From: Pseudomonas shirazensis
Lineage (GTDB): Bacteria > Pseudomonadota > Gammaproteobacteria > Pseudomonadales > Pseudomonadaceae
NCBI RefSeq assembly: GCF_014268785.2
Contig: NZ_JABWRD020000001.1
Location: 1,005,001-1,069,000 of the forward strand
DNA length: 64,000 nt
Reading direction: 5' to 3'
A program made the translations under genes and the position numbers. Within the stretch, counting starts at the first letter, position 1. Every line of letters begins with the position of its first letter. Positions 34,466 through 43,483 of the stretch are shown piece after piece. Below the pieces are notes generated by a model. The model ran no database searches, had not been told where the DNA came from, and saw only the letters and a program-made list of their open reading frames with translations.

Positions 34466-36007
34466 TCAGGTCACGGCACCGATCTGCCAGGGCACGAACT
34501 CGTTCTGCCCATAGCCGTGCTGTTCGCTCTTGCTGCGCTCACCCGAGGCGATGCGCAGCATCTGTTGAAAGATGTAGGCACCACGTTCTTCGATACTGGT
34601 GGAGCCATCGGCGATGCCGCCGCAGTTGACGTCCATGTCCTCTTCCTGGTGCTCGAACACCCGGCTGTTGGTGGCCAGCTTGATCGACGGCGCGGGCGCG
34701 CAGCCGTAGGCCGAGCCCCGGCCGGTGGTGAAGGCAATCAGGTTGGCGCCGCCTGCGACCTGGCCGGTGGCGGAGACGGGGTCATAACCTGGAGTATCCA
34801 TGAACACCAGGCCTTGAGCGCGCACCGCCTCGGCGTATTGATAGACGTCGACCAGATTGCTCGAGCCGGCCTTGGCCACCGCTCCGAGGGATTTCTCCAG
34901 AATGGTGGTCAGGCCCCCGGCTTTGTTACCCGCCGAAGGGTTGTTGTTGAGCTCGGCGTTCATGCGCTGGCAGTAGTCTTCCCACCAATGAATGCGTGCG
35001 ATCAGTTTCTCGCCGACCTCACGGCTCACCGCCCGGCGCGTCAGCAGGTGCTCGGCGCCATAGATCTCCGGTGTTTCCGACAGGATTGCGGTGCCGCCTG
35101 CCGCGACCAGGCGGTCAACTGCATTGCCCAGTGCCGGGTTGGCGGTGATCCCCGAGTAACCATCGGAGCCGCCGCATTGCAGGCCAACCACGAGGTGCCG
35201 AGCGCTGACCGGCTCACGTTTGACTCGGTTGGCGTCGGCCAGCAGCGTCTTGACCTGCTCGATGCCGGCGGCGATGGTCTTTGAGGTGCCGCCAATGCCC
35301 TGGATAGTAAAGGTGCGCAGTTGCTCGCTGGCTTTCAGGCCCTGGGTTTCCAGCAGACTCTCGATCTGGTTGGTTTCACAGCCCAGACCGATGATCAGCA
35401 CAGCGGCGAAATTGGGATGTATCGCATAGCCTGCCAAGGTACGGCGCAACAGACCCAGCGCTTCGCCACTGGGGTCCACTGCGCAACCGGCACCGTGGGT
35501 CAGGGCGACCACGCCGTCAATATTCGGGTAGTCGGCGAGTGCCTCGGGGTGGATATCGCGGCGGAAATGATCAGCCACTGCCCGGGCGACGGTTGCCGAG
35601 CAATTCACCGAGGTAAGGATGCCAATGTAGTTGCGTGTGGCGACGCGGCCGTCGCCGCGCACAATCCCCTGAAACACTGCTTCAGTAGCAGCTAGGCTGC
35701 GTGTATCGACGCCAAAGGCATAGTCGCGGGAGAAGTCACCCATCTGCACGTTGTGCACATGGACGTGATCGCCAGGTTCGATGGTTTGCGAGGCGAAACC
35801 GATAATCTGGCCGTAACGGCGCAGTGGCTGGCCCTGCTCCAAACGCTCGGTAGCAACTTTGTGCCCCGACGGGATGGGTTGGCGCACGGTGATCGCTTCG
35901 CCGTCCAGCTCAAGGCCTTCAGGCAGCGCCTGGCGTGCAATCAGGACGTTGTCCAGCGGGTTGAGGCGGATGACCGCAGGGTCGGCGCAGCGGGCAATCA
36001 GTTCCAT
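34466..36007 (-). CDS. UxaA-family dehydratase (galactarate/altronate dehydratase type)
   Basis: A 513-residue fusion of an N-terminal SAF-like domain (about 1-105) and the UxaA catalytic region. Landmarks are ATRNYIGILTSVNCSATVA, VVALTHGAGCAVD, GLQCGGSDGYSGITANPALG and AFTTGRGSAYGCAPAPSIK. The length lies between altronate and galactarate dehydratases, so the substrate is a hexonate or hexarate. It is the first gene of the leftward operon. A palindrome with T-N11-A lies about 120 bases upstream of its start. Confidence 0.88.
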   Translation of the reverse strand: MELIARCADPAVIRLNPLDNVLIARQALPEGLELDGEAITVRQPIPSGHKVATERLEQGQPLRRYGQIIGFASQTIEPGDHVHVHNVQMGDFSRDYAFGVDTRSLAATEAVFQGIVRGDGRVATRNYIGILTSVNCSATVARAVADHFRRDIHPEALADYPNIDGVVALTHGAGCAVDPSGEALGLLRRTLAGYAIHPNFAAVLIIGLGCETNQIESLLETQGLKASEQLRTFTIQGIGGTSKTIAAGIEQVKTLLADANRVKREPVSARHLVVGLQCGGSDGYSGITANPALGNAVDRLVAAGGTAILSETPEIYGAEHLLTRRAVSREVGEKLIARIHWWEDYCQRMNAELNNNPSAGNKAGGLTTILEKSLGAVAKAGSSNLVDVYQYAEAVRAQGLVFMDTPGYDPVSATGQVAGGANLIAFTTGRGSAYGCAPAPSIKLATNSRVFEHQEEDMDVNCGGIADGSTSIEERGAYIFQQMLRIASGERSKSEQHGYGQNEFVPWQIGAVT

Positions 36008-36126
36008 GGGACCTCTCAGGGTACGGCTGACTTCTTGTTATGGCGTCGCCCGTTTGCTGCTGGGCGAATCTGCCACCACTGTATGAAGCCTTACCGATAA
36101 TTCCCAATGAGATGAACCGATCAGCC

Positions 36127-36143
36127 GATAACCGGGGGTTATC
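36127..36143. promoter_or_regulatory. Candidate LysR operator upstream of the sugar-acid operon
   Basis: GATAACC-GGG-GGTTATC is a perfect inverted repeat with 7-base arms and the T-N11-A core of LysR-type sites. It lies in the 158-base gap between the UxaA-type gene start (36007) and the end of the LysR-A gene (36166), where the operon promoter is expected. Confidence 0.6.
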
Positions 36144-36165
36144 AATGCGTCAAATCGACCCCCGT

Positions 36166-37134
36166 TTAGAAATCGCTACCGCTGCCCTCCTCCATGCGCC
36201 GCTGCTGGGCAAACTCCAGCAGGATATCGATGAACTCCCGCGCAGAGCCGGTTGGCGGCTGATCCTTGCGGGTGATCACGCCGTACTCCAGCGGCGATAG
36301 ATGCAGCGGGCTCTGCAGCTCCTTGAACAGGCCGCTGCTCAGCTGCGCGGCAACCATCGAGCGCGGCAGCATGGCGATCATCGGTGCCGACTGCAGCAGT
36401 TGCAGGAACATCGGCATTGAGATGGTTTCAACGCTATCGGCGGGTGTGGCAATGCCGGCCACCTTGAAGGCCTGCTCCAGCCGCCCGCGCAACGGCGTAC
36501 CCAGCGGGTACAGCACCCACGGCCAGTCCGCGAGCGCCTCGAGCGGCGTGCTGGCCAGCTGATTAAGCGGGTGACTGCTGTTGACCACCAAGGCAAACGG
36601 TTCAGGTTCCAGCGGCTGAAAGTCGAACACCTGGCTGAAGCGCTCCTCGGTGAAACGGCCGATCATGATGTCGAGCTTGTTCTGCTCGAGCATCGTCAGC
36701 AGGTGGTCACTGGAATGCTCCACCACCTCGATCGACAGCAACGGGCTACGTGCTTTGATCGCAGCGATGGCCTGCGGCAGCACCCGCGGCGTCGAGGCAA
36801 AAATCCCGCCCACCCGGATAAACCCATGGCCGCCCTTGCGCAGGCGGTTGAGCTGGTCGACAAACTGCTGCGACTCGGCCAATGCGCCCTGGGCGTACTT
36901 GACCACGTATTCGCCAAGCTCGGTCGGCGGCATGCTGCGCGGCAGACGCTCGAACAGAGCAAAGCCAAACTGCTCCTCGAGATCGCGCAGCATCTTGCTC
37001 AACGCTGGCTGGCTCAGGTTCATCAGGTTGGCGGTGGCGTGCATGTTGCGGGTACGGGCCAGGCTGTCGATCAGCACCAGGTGCTTGAAGCGCAGCCAGT
37101 TGCAAAAGCTGGAGTGGATGATGTCGGACGGCAT
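36166..37134 (-). CDS. LysR-type regulator A (GbpR/GalR-like)
   Basis: A 322-residue LysR protein with an N-terminal HTH (RNMHATANLMNLSQPALSKM) and an effector domain starting near GGHGFIRVGGIFAS. The form LSQPALSKMLRDLEEQFGFALFERLPR resembles the GbpR branch, which senses sugars and sugar acids. It is encoded upstream of and co-oriented with the UxaA-ALDH-Ldh-FAH-MFS operon, and a palindromic T-N11-A site lies between. It is probably the regulator of that operon. Its 5' end is 34 bases from the stop of the second LysR gene, which may be read through. Confidence 0.88.
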   Translation of the reverse strand: MPSDIIHSSFCNWLRFKHLVLIDSLARTRNMHATANLMNLSQPALSKMLRDLEEQFGFALFERLPRSMPPTELGEYVVKYAQGALAESQQFVDQLNRLRKGGHGFIRVGGIFASTPRVLPQAIAAIKARSPLLSIEVVEHSSDHLLTMLEQNKLDIMIGRFTEERFSQVFDFQPLEPEPFALVVNSSHPLNQLASTPLEALADWPWVLYPLGTPLRGRLEQAFKVAGIATPADSVETISMPMFLQLLQSAPMIAMLPRSMVAAQLSSGLFKELQSPLHLSPLEYGVITRKDQPPTGSAREFIDILLEFAQQRRMEEGSGSDF

Positions 37135-37168
37135 CAGAAAACGGCCTCAGGCAGGTAGACAAACATGG

Positions 37169-38137
37169 CTATTGTGGGGCTCGCAGGTACTGCAGCAACG
37201 TTTCCAGTGCCACCGAGCGCGGCCGTGAACGCAGCGTCAGCAAACCCAGGTTGGCCAGGCTGATCGGCAGCTCCACCGGCAGGATCGAGACCATCCCGTA
37301 CTGGGCGTAATGCGCGGCGACATCGTTTGGCACCACGGCGATCATGTCGGAAGCCTCCAGCATGGCGGTGGTCGCCAGAATCGAGGCAGTCTCGACGATG
37401 TCCAGCGATTGCACCATCCCCCCGGCCTGCAGCGCACTCTCGACCCGCCGCCGCATCGGGCTGCCGATCGGGTGCAGGATCCACGTCAACGCGACCAGAT
37501 CAGCCAGCTGCAATGTGCTCGCTGCAGCCATTGGGTGGCCAGCGCGGGCGATCACGCGCATCTGTTCACCGCCTTCGAACAACTCGATGTTGAGGTCCTG
37601 GCTGTCGCTCTGATCCGGCAAGCGCCCTACCACAAGGTCGAAGTCACCGCGCAGCAACGCCGGCAGCAAGGTATCGCTGGTACCCACTTCAAGCGAGATG
37701 CGCACCTTGGGGTGGTCGCGCTTGTAGGCCAGCACGGCCTTGGTCAGCAAGCCCGGCACCGGCCCCATTACGCTGCCTACCCGCACCAGCCCGGCGGCGC
37801 CACGCGCAAGCTCGGCTATCTGCGCCTGGGCGTGCTCGAACTCGTGCAGCGCACTTTGCGCGTAGCGAATCATCACCTCGCCGTACAGGGTTGGCTGCAT
37901 GCCACGCGGCAGGCGCTCGAACAAGCGCACTTCAAGGCGCTCCTCGAGCTGTTGCAGCAGCAGGCTCGCAGCAGGCTGGGTGGTGTGCATGGCCACAGCA
38001 GCGCGGCGCAGGTTGCCGAACTCGCCCAAGGCGTTGAGCAGGGTTATCTGACGGCTGGAGATCTTCAGCGGGCCAAGACTGCGCGGCGCCTGCGAGGTGT
38101 CTGCTGGGGTCTGAGGCATATCAATTCTGATATCCAT
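37169..38137 (-). CDS. LysR-type regulator B, divergent from the fuconate-dehydratase gene
   Basis: A 322-residue LysR protein, similar in plan to regulator A: LGEFGNLRRAAVAMHTTQPA is the HTH and PRGMQPTLYGEVMIRYAQSA follows. The two probably arose by duplication (inference). The divergent gene at 38220 encodes an L-fuconate-dehydratase-type enzyme and is the obvious target. The start is uncertain: ATG 38137 or ATG 38119. Neither has a clear ribosome-binding site. If the second is right, an ATATCA/TGATAT inverted repeat would become part of the operator region. Confidence 0.88.
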   Translation of the reverse strand: MDIRIDMPQTPADTSQAPRSLGPLKISSRQITLLNALGEFGNLRRAAVAMHTTQPAASLLLQQLEERLEVRLFERLPRGMQPTLYGEVMIRYAQSALHEFEHAQAQIAELARGAAGLVRVGSVMGPVPGLLTKAVLAYKRDHPKVRISLEVGTSDTLLPALLRGDFDLVVGRLPDQSDSQDLNIELFEGGEQMRVIARAGHPMAAASTLQLADLVALTWILHPIGSPMRRRVESALQAGGMVQSLDIVETASILATTAMLEASDMIAVVPNDVAAHYAQYGMVSILPVELPISLANLGLLTLRSRPRSVALETLLQYLRAPQ

Positions 38138-38219
38138 AGTTAGGAATTGGCGATTATGCCTGTATCGCTCAGCAACCTACAGTCAGGTCTCCAGAGGTAA
38201 CCCAGAACAAGAGACCGCC
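38138..38219. promoter_or_regulatory. Divergent promoter region of LysR-B and the fuconate-dehydratase gene
   Basis: These 82 bases should hold both promoters. Inverted arms CAATTC (38122-38127) and GAATTG (38144-38149) with a 16-base spacer straddle the LysR start and may be part of an operator. AAGAGA precedes the dehydratase ATG. The evidence is weak. Confidence 0.35.
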
Positions 38220-39533
38220 ATGAGCATACGCATTACCCATCTAAGCGTTCGCGACATTCGCTTTCCGACTTCGCTGTCACTGGACGGCTCCGATGCCATG
38301 AACAGCGCGCCTGACTACTCAGCCGCCTACGTCGTGCTGCACACCGATGCCGGCGAGCTCGAAGGCCATGGCTTGACCTTCACCATTGGCCGCGGCAACG
38401 AGATCTGCGCCGCTGCGGTGCAGTCGTTGGCGCCGCTGATCGTCGGCCAGACCCTGGAAGAGATCACTGCAGACATGGGTGGTTTCTGGCACCGCTTCAC
38501 CGTGGGTGACAGCCAACTGCGCTGGCTCGGCCCGGAAAAAGGCGTCATCCACCTGGCCACTGCCGCCATCGTCAACGCCGTGTGGGACTTGTGGGCAAAG
38601 CATGAAGGCAAGCCAGTGTGGAAGCTGCTGGCCGACATGAGCCCCGAGCAACTGGTCGCGTGCCTGGACTTCAGCTACGTCACCGACGTGCTCACCCCGG
38701 AAGAAGCCATCGCCCTGCTCCGCCGCCAGGTGCCGGGCAAGGCCCAACGCGAGGCGCAGATGCTTCGCGAAGGTTACCCCGGCTACACCACCGCGCCCGG
38801 CTGGCTCGGCTACAGCGAAGAGAAGATGCGCCGCCTGGCACGTGAAGCGGTCGAGGACGGCTGGACCCATATCAAGCAGAAGATCGGCGCCGACCTGGAA
38901 GAAGACATTCGCCGCGCCAGCATCCTGCGTGACGAGCTCGGCTGGGAGCGAACCTTGATGATGGACGCCAACCAGGTCTGGGGGGTCGAGGAGTCTGTCA
39001 GCAACATGCGCCGGCTGGCAGCCTTTGCCCCGCTGTGGATCGAAGAGCCGACCAGCCCCGATGACATTCTTGGCCATGCAACGATCCGCCAGCGCATCGC
39101 GCCGATTGGCGTCGCCACCGGCGAGCATTGCCACAACCGGGTGATGTTCAAGCAGATGTTCCAGGCCGGCGCGCTGGACTTCTGTCAGCTCGATGCCGCA
39201 CGCCTGGGCGGCCTCAACGAGGTACTGATCGTGCTGCTGATGGCTGCCAAGTACGACGTACCGGTGTGCCCGCACGGCGGCGGTGTCGGCCTGTGCGAGT
39301 ATGTGCAGAACATTGCCCTGTTCGACTACATCGCCGTTTCCGCCTCGCTGCACAACCGGGTGCTGGAGTACGTCGACCATCTGCATGAACACTTCATCGA
39401 CCCCGTGGTGATCCGCCGCGGCCGCTACATGCCGCCGCAGCGCCCGGGCTACAGCATTGAAATGCACGCCGAGACCCTGGAGCGTTACCAGTATCCCGAC
39501 GGCGCAGTCTGGCTGGACATCCAGCGTGGTTGA
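38220..39533 (+). CDS. Enolase-superfamily sugar-acid dehydratase, L-fuconate dehydratase type
   Basis: A 437-residue member of the mandelate-racemase subgroup. Catalytic features are IKQKIGADLEEDI (KxK base), LMMDANQVWGVEE (metal Asp), LWIEEPTSPDDILGH (metal Glu) and GVATGEHCHNRV (metal Glu). A C-terminal VPVCPHGGGVGLCEY supplies the His of the other base. The FTIGRGNEICAAAVQSLAPL segment matches L-fuconate dehydratases. Such enzymes also take D-arabinonate and L-galactonate, so the natural substrate is not certain. It is the first gene of a two-gene operon with an MFS transporter. Confidence 0.88.
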   Translation: MSIRITHLSVRDIRFPTSLSLDGSDAMNSAPDYSAAYVVLHTDAGELEGHGLTFTIGRGNEICAAAVQSLAPLIVGQTLEEITADMGGFWHRFTVGDSQLRWLGPEKGVIHLATAAIVNAVWDLWAKHEGKPVWKLLADMSPEQLVACLDFSYVTDVLTPEEAIALLRRQVPGKAQREAQMLREGYPGYTTAPGWLGYSEEKMRRLAREAVEDGWTHIKQKIGADLEEDIRRASILRDELGWERTLMMDANQVWGVEESVSNMRRLAAFAPLWIEEPTSPDDILGHATIRQRIAPIGVATGEHCHNRVMFKQMFQAGALDFCQLDAARLGGLNEVLIVLLMAAKYDVPVCPHGGGVGLCEYVQNIALFDYIAVSASLHNRVLEYVDHLHEHFIDPVVIRRGRYMPPQRPGYSIEMHAETLERYQYPDGAVWLDIQRG

Positions 39534-39599
39534 TTGACCTACCGCAGCGCGACGCACCACCGCGGCGCGCTGTTACTCATAGCTTTCGGGGAAAAAACA

Positions 39600-40901
39600 A
39601 TGACAATCCTCACGCAACCGACAGCGGCCGCCGCGCCTGCTGTTGCGGCTGATCAGCGCCTGAACAGCCTGCTTCTGCGCAAACTGATGCCACTGCTGGT
39701 CATCGTCTATGTAATGAGTTTTCTCGACCGCACCAACATCGCCCTGGCCAAGGCCAGCATGGGCGTTGACCTCGGCTTGTCGGCTGCTGCGTATGGGCTG
39801 GGCGCGGGTCTGTTCTTCCTGACCTACGCCTTGGCCGAGGTGCCGAGCAACCTGATCATGCAACGGGTCGGCGCGCGCTTCTGGATTACACGCATCATGA
39901 TCACCTGGGGCCTGCTGTCTGCCGGCATGGCTTTCGTCGAGGGGGAGACTTCGTTCTACGTCATGCGCCTGCTGCTGGGCGTCGCCGAGGCGGGACTGTT
40001 TCCCGGCGTCATGCTCTACTTGACCTACTGGTTCGACCGTGAGCAACGCGCCCGCGCCACGGGCTACTTCCTGCTCGGTGTGTGCCTGGCCAATATCCTC
40101 AGCGGGCCGCTGGGCGGTGCCTTGCTGGAAATGGACGGCGTGCTCGGCTGGCATGGTTGGCAGTGGTTGTTCGTGCTTGAAGGCTTGCCCGCCGTAGCGC
40201 TGGCGTATGTCGTCTGGAAAAAGCTGCCCGATGGGCCGAGTTCGGCACCGTGGTTATCGCCCGCTGATGCGCAGGACATCGAGCGCCGGCTGGCGGCTGA
40301 ACGTGCCGCTGCACCGCAGCAGAGCAAGCTGTCGCAGATGTTTCGCGACAAGCAGATCTGGTTGGCGATCGCCGTGTACTTTGTGCATCAGATCACTATC
40401 TACACCGTGATCTTCTTCCTGCCTGGGATAATCGGCACTTACGGCGCACTGTCGCCCTTGCAGATTGGCCTGCTCACGTCGGTGCCGTGGATCGCTGCTG
40501 CAATTGGCGCGGCAACCCTGCCACGCCTGGCCACTTCACCAAACCGTTGCCGCACGCTGCTGTTCTTCGGCCTGCTGACCATGGCCGCCGGGCTGCTGCT
40601 GGCTTCGGTAGCCAACTCGTTCATTGGCCTGATCGGGTTCTCGTTGACAGCATTGATGCTGTTCGTGGTGCAGTCGGTCATCTTCGTCTTCCCCTCCAGT
40701 CGCTTGAGCGGCAATGCGCTGGCTGCCGGGCTGGCATTCGTCACGACCTGCGGTTTGCTCGGGGGCTTTGTCGGCCCATCTGTGATGGGCTTGATCGAGC
40801 AAGCAACCGGCAGCACCCGTAATGGCTTGTGGATCATTGCTTCGATGCTGGTTCTGGCTGCGCTGCTCAGCATGCGCTTGCGCCAGGGTCAGGAGCAGTA
40901 A
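39600..40901 (+). CDS. MFS transporter (anion:cation symporter type) of the fuconate-dehydratase operon
   Basis: A 433-residue major facilitator with VMSFLDRTNIALAKASMG and YALAEVPSNLIMQRVGARFW, the ACS-group pattern. It should carry the sugar acid that the dehydratase uses. The ATG at 39600 has GGGGA 8 bases upstream. The earlier in-frame start at 39534 overlaps the spacer and is rejected. A T-rich terminator occurs about 105 bases past its stop. Confidence 0.9.
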   Translation: MTILTQPTAAAAPAVAADQRLNSLLLRKLMPLLVIVYVMSFLDRTNIALAKASMGVDLGLSAAAYGLGAGLFFLTYALAEVPSNLIMQRVGARFWITRIMITWGLLSAGMAFVEGETSFYVMRLLLGVAEAGLFPGVMLYLTYWFDREQRARATGYFLLGVCLANILSGPLGGALLEMDGVLGWHGWQWLFVLEGLPAVALAYVVWKKLPDGPSSAPWLSPADAQDIERRLAAERAAAPQQSKLSQMFRDKQIWLAIAVYFVHQITIYTVIFFLPGIIGTYGALSPLQIGLLTSVPWIAAAIGAATLPRLATSPNRCRTLLFFGLLTMAAGLLLASVANSFIGLIGFSLTALMLFVVQSVIFVFPSSRLSGNALAAGLAFVTTCGLLGGFVGPSVMGLIEQATGSTRNGLWIIASMLVLAALLSMRLRQGQEQ

Positions 40902-41006
40902 CCGCCATTGGTCGGGGAACCTCCCTTTGCAAACGACTGCTACCCGCCCACAGCGCTCATAACTACTGAGGGTGGTGCAACGGCGTCACCCCTCACTCCT
41001 GTGCTT

Positions 41007-41032
41007 GGCCTGCCTGCTGGCGGGCCTTTTTT
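41007..41032 (+). terminator. Rho-independent terminator after the MFS gene
   Basis: An 8-bp stem (GGCCTGCC pairing with GGCGGGCC, one wobble) encloses a TGCT loop and is followed by six T. It ends transcription from the dehydratase-MFS operon before the small acidic ORF. Confidence 0.8.
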
Positions 41033-41053
41033 CATTCAGCCGAGGGAATGATC

Positions 41054-41221
41054 ATGCGCGAGCAACTGATGATGGGTGGCGGTAGTGTTGAAGACGATTG
41101 GCCAGAATTGGTCCCGGACCGCCCCGATGGGCAAGCAGACGACCCAGATGCTGACCCTAACCTGACTGACCCGGACGAGCGCCCTGGCGTCCCCGCCAGT
41201 GATCCTGAATCAGGCGCCTGA
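41054..41221 (+). CDS. Small acidic hypothetical protein (55 aa)
   Basis: A 55-codon frame. The product MREQLMMGGGSVEDDWPEL continues with alternating Asp, Pro and Gly (PDGQADDPDADPNLTDPDE) to the stop, so it is acidic and probably disordered. GAGGG lies 8 bases before the ATG at 41054. An ATG at 41048 is too close to that site. The frame lies neatly between two terminators, as a monocistronic small gene would. I do not recognise the family. Confidence 0.6.
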   Translation: MREQLMMGGGSVEDDWPELVPDRPDGQADDPDADPNLTDPDERPGVPASDPESGA

Positions 41222-41247
41222 CCTGGCCGTATACTTCCAGCAGACAA

Positions 41248-41281
41248 AACAAAGCCGCTCCCAATCAGGAGCGGCTTTGTT
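41248..41281. terminator. Bidirectional-type terminator between the acidic ORF and the DUF6555 gene
   Basis: A perfect 14-bp stem (AACAAAGCCGCTCC) encloses a 6-base loop. Its A-rich left flank and T-rich right flank allow it to work on both strands, where the small acidic gene and the leftward DUF6555 gene converge. Confidence 0.85.
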
Positions 41282-41317
41282 CACACAGCCCGGCAGTAAC
41301 TGCTGCCTACCGCTTGT

Positions 41318-41596
41318 TCAGGCAGTAGGCAGCATCGACTGGTTGGCACCGGCACTGGAGGTAGGTTTGCTACCCGATGGCCTCCAGCTCACTTCACTGA
41401 TCCCGTATCGTTCGGCCATGGGCCTGCTGACCTTGCGAATTTTTTCACGACCAAACTTGGGAATAATGCCAATACCGGCGTCACAACTAGCCCAGTGCCA
41501 AGCCTCGGCGTTATCCATCCGATCCAGCCGGATGATGAAGCTGCGCGTTTCACCGTGCAGCTTGTAATCGACGATATAAAGCTCTGGGGTAGGCAT
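41318..41596 (-). CDS. DUF6555-type small protein
   Basis: A 92-residue protein. MPTPELYIVDYKLHGETRSF, NAEAWHWASCDAGIG and PMAERYGISEVSW are the pattern I recall for the Pseudomonas-specific DUF6555 family, function unknown. ATG 41596 has GAGGAGG 9 bases upstream and is chosen over an ATG at 41620. There is no signal peptide or membrane helix. Confidence 0.75.
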   Translation of the reverse strand: MPTPELYIVDYKLHGETRSFIIRLDRMDNAEAWHWASCDAGIGIIPKFGREKIRKVSRPMAERYGISEVSWRPSGSKPTSSAGANQSMLPTA

Positions 41597-41711
41597 CGCA
41601 GGGGGCCTCCTCTTCTCCATGGATGACAACTAGTGGAACCGGTGCGATCACGAAGATTCAAATTTTTGTCGAACAATGCACATCAACGGCTTGCGGCGCC
41701 CCCGCGCGCGT

Positions 41712-42251
41712 TCAGGCACCGGCAGGGTCGAGCTGCAGCAGCAGGCCGAATCCACCCAGCAAGACCCAGAAAATCAGAAACAACCACGGCGTACGGATCG
41801 AAAACAGCAGCGATTTGCGGTAACCACGATGGGTTGACTCAGACTCGCTGAACAACGGCCAATCATCGTACGCAAAACCCATGCTTGGCTCGTTGTGTAA
41901 CAGGTGACTTTGCTTGAAATGCCAGTGGTCGATGATGCCGTACGAGGCGCGAATTCCAGGCCACGCATTGAGTGAGCTGATGATGCCCAGCAATGCCAAA
42001 AACGCAGGCACAACCAGCGTGAAAAGCCTGCCCCAGCTGGGATTGCCGTTGGCCATGCAGGACGCATAGGCAATTACCAGAAAAGACTGTGCCGACAGAT
42101 AAGCATCTGTGCGGTTGGCAAGAATCGTGGTCTCGAACTGGATTTCTCGGCGGTAGAACTCCAACCGCTCGCGGGGGGTTTCGAATGTCACCCCCTGCGG
42201 CGGCGGAGCAAGATCCTCGCTGGTGACCGATGTGATGATACGTTCCGTCAT
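41712..42251 (-). CDS. Hypothetical membrane protein (179 aa)
   Basis: A 179-residue protein with a soluble N-terminus (TPRERLEFYRREIQFETTIL) and about three hydrophobic segments: AQSFLVIAYASC, LFTLVVPAFLALLGIIS and a C-terminal TPWLFLIFWVLLGGFGLL. The plan resembles small bacterial proteins of the SLATT/YGGT-like kind, but I cannot name the family. It follows the alcohol dehydrogenase gene by 11 bases on the same strand and is probably co-transcribed. Confidence 0.65.
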   Translation of the reverse strand: MTERIITSVTSEDLAPPPQGVTFETPRERLEFYRREIQFETTILANRTDAYLSAQSFLVIAYASCMANGNPSWGRLFTLVVPAFLALLGIISSLNAWPGIRASYGIIDHWHFKQSHLLHNEPSMGFAYDDWPLFSESESTHRGYRKSLLFSIRTPWLFLIFWVLLGGFGLLLQLDPAGA

Positions 42252-42262
42252 TACTACTCCTC

Positions 42263-43483
42263 TCAGCTGCTCGCAGCGGGTCCAAGCCGCCCATTGGTTA
42301 CCGGGTCTGTGGCAACACCTGGGGTCAATACGACCTTGCGGCAGCGTTCTTGCTGTTCGTCGAACATCTCATAGCCGCGCACGGCATCTTCCAGGCTGAG
42401 GCGATGGGTGATGATTGCTTCGGGATTGAGCCGTCCTGCTTCGATATGTTCGAGCAGTTCAGGCAGGAAACGTTGTACGTGGGTTTGGCCCATCTTGAAG
42501 GTCAGGCCTTTGTCGAATGCATCACCGAACAAGAAGCCATGGATGAAGCCGGCATATACGCCGGGCACACTGACTACGCCACCACGGCGCACTGCTGCCA
42601 TGCACTGGCGCAGCGCCTTGCCGTTGCTCCCTTCAAGCTTCAGCGCAGTCAGTACCGATTCCGCAGTACTGCCCTTGGCCTCAAAACCCACTGCATCAAT
42701 GGCCGCGTCAACGCCGCGCATGCCTGCGGTCTGGCGAATGATGGTGTCAGCAGGGTCGTCGTCATGATCAAAATCGATCGGAATCACGCCGTAGGCGCGC
42801 TTGGCGTAGTCCAGCCGATAAGCATGCTTATCAACCATGAAAATCTGCTCGACCCCGAGCATGCGTGCGCACGCAGCACTCAGCAGTCCTACCGGACCTG
42901 CCCCATAAATAGCCAGAGAAGAACCCTGGCCAACTCCTGCATTGGTCACAGCCTGCCAGGCGGTGGGCAGAATGTCTGACAGGAACAGGACTTTGTCATC
43001 GCTCAGCGTGCCTGGCACCTTGAACGGACCGACATTGGCCTTCGGCACCCGTACATACTCGGCCTGGCCGCCGGGAATGCCGCCATACAGGTGGCTATAG
43101 CCAAACAACGCCGCACCGGAGGGGATCAACTTCTTATTGAGGATCGCCCCGCGTCCGGTATTGGTCGTCTCACAAGCGGCAAACAGGTCATTTTGGCAAA
43201 AGAAGCAGCTGCCACAGGCAATCACGAACGGGATGACAACACGATCTCCACGCTGAACCGCGGTGACTTCGCTGCCAACGTCTTCAACAATCCCCATGAA
43301 CTCATGACCGAGAATATCGCCCTCTTCGAGCGCAGGTATCCTGCCGTGATACAGGTGCAGATCGGAGCCACAGATGGCAGTGGCGGTTACTCGCAGCAGA
43401 ATGTCGTCCTTCTCTTGAATGCCAGGGTCAGCAACAGTATCAACCCGGACATCTCCAGCGCCGTGAAAGGTCAATGCGCGCAT
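42263..43483 (-). CDS. Zinc-dependent alcohol dehydrogenase (glutathione-independent formaldehyde dehydrogenase-like)
   Basis: A 406-residue medium-chain dehydrogenase. It has a catalytic zinc site ([25 protein letters not shown]), a structural Cys cluster ([19 protein letters not shown]) and a Rossmann motif ([19 protein letters not shown]). The insert and length match the branch related to formaldehyde dehydrogenase / alcohol dehydrogenase class III-like enzymes that carry tightly bound NAD. The ATG at 43483 with TTGGAGG is preferred over the upstream frame to 43531. The substrate is not determinable. Confidence 0.85.
   Translation of the reverse strand: MRALTFHGAGDVRVDTVADPGIQEKDDILLRVTATAICGSDLHLYHGRIPALEEGDILGHEFMGIVEDVGSEVTAVQRGDRVVIPFVIACGSCFFCQNDLFAACETTNTGRGAILNKKLIPSGAALFGYSHLYGGIPGGQAEYVRVPKANVGPFKVPGTLSDDKVLFLSDILPTAWQAVTNAGVGQGSSLAIYGAGPVGLLSAACARMLGVEQIFMVDKHAYRLDYAKRAYGVIPIDFDHDDDPADTIIRQTAGMRGVDAAIDAVGFEAKGSTAESVLTALKLEGSNGKALRQCMAAVRRGGVVSVPGVYAGFIHGFLFGDAFDKGLTFKMGQTHVQRFLPELLEHIEAGRLNPEAIITHRLSLEDAVRGYEMFDEQQERCRKVVLTPGVATDPVTNGRLGPAASS

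Noticed and set aside
38319-39560. 413-codon leftward frame opposite the fuconate-dehydratase gene
   Set aside because: Antisense shadow of a clear enolase-superfamily gene.
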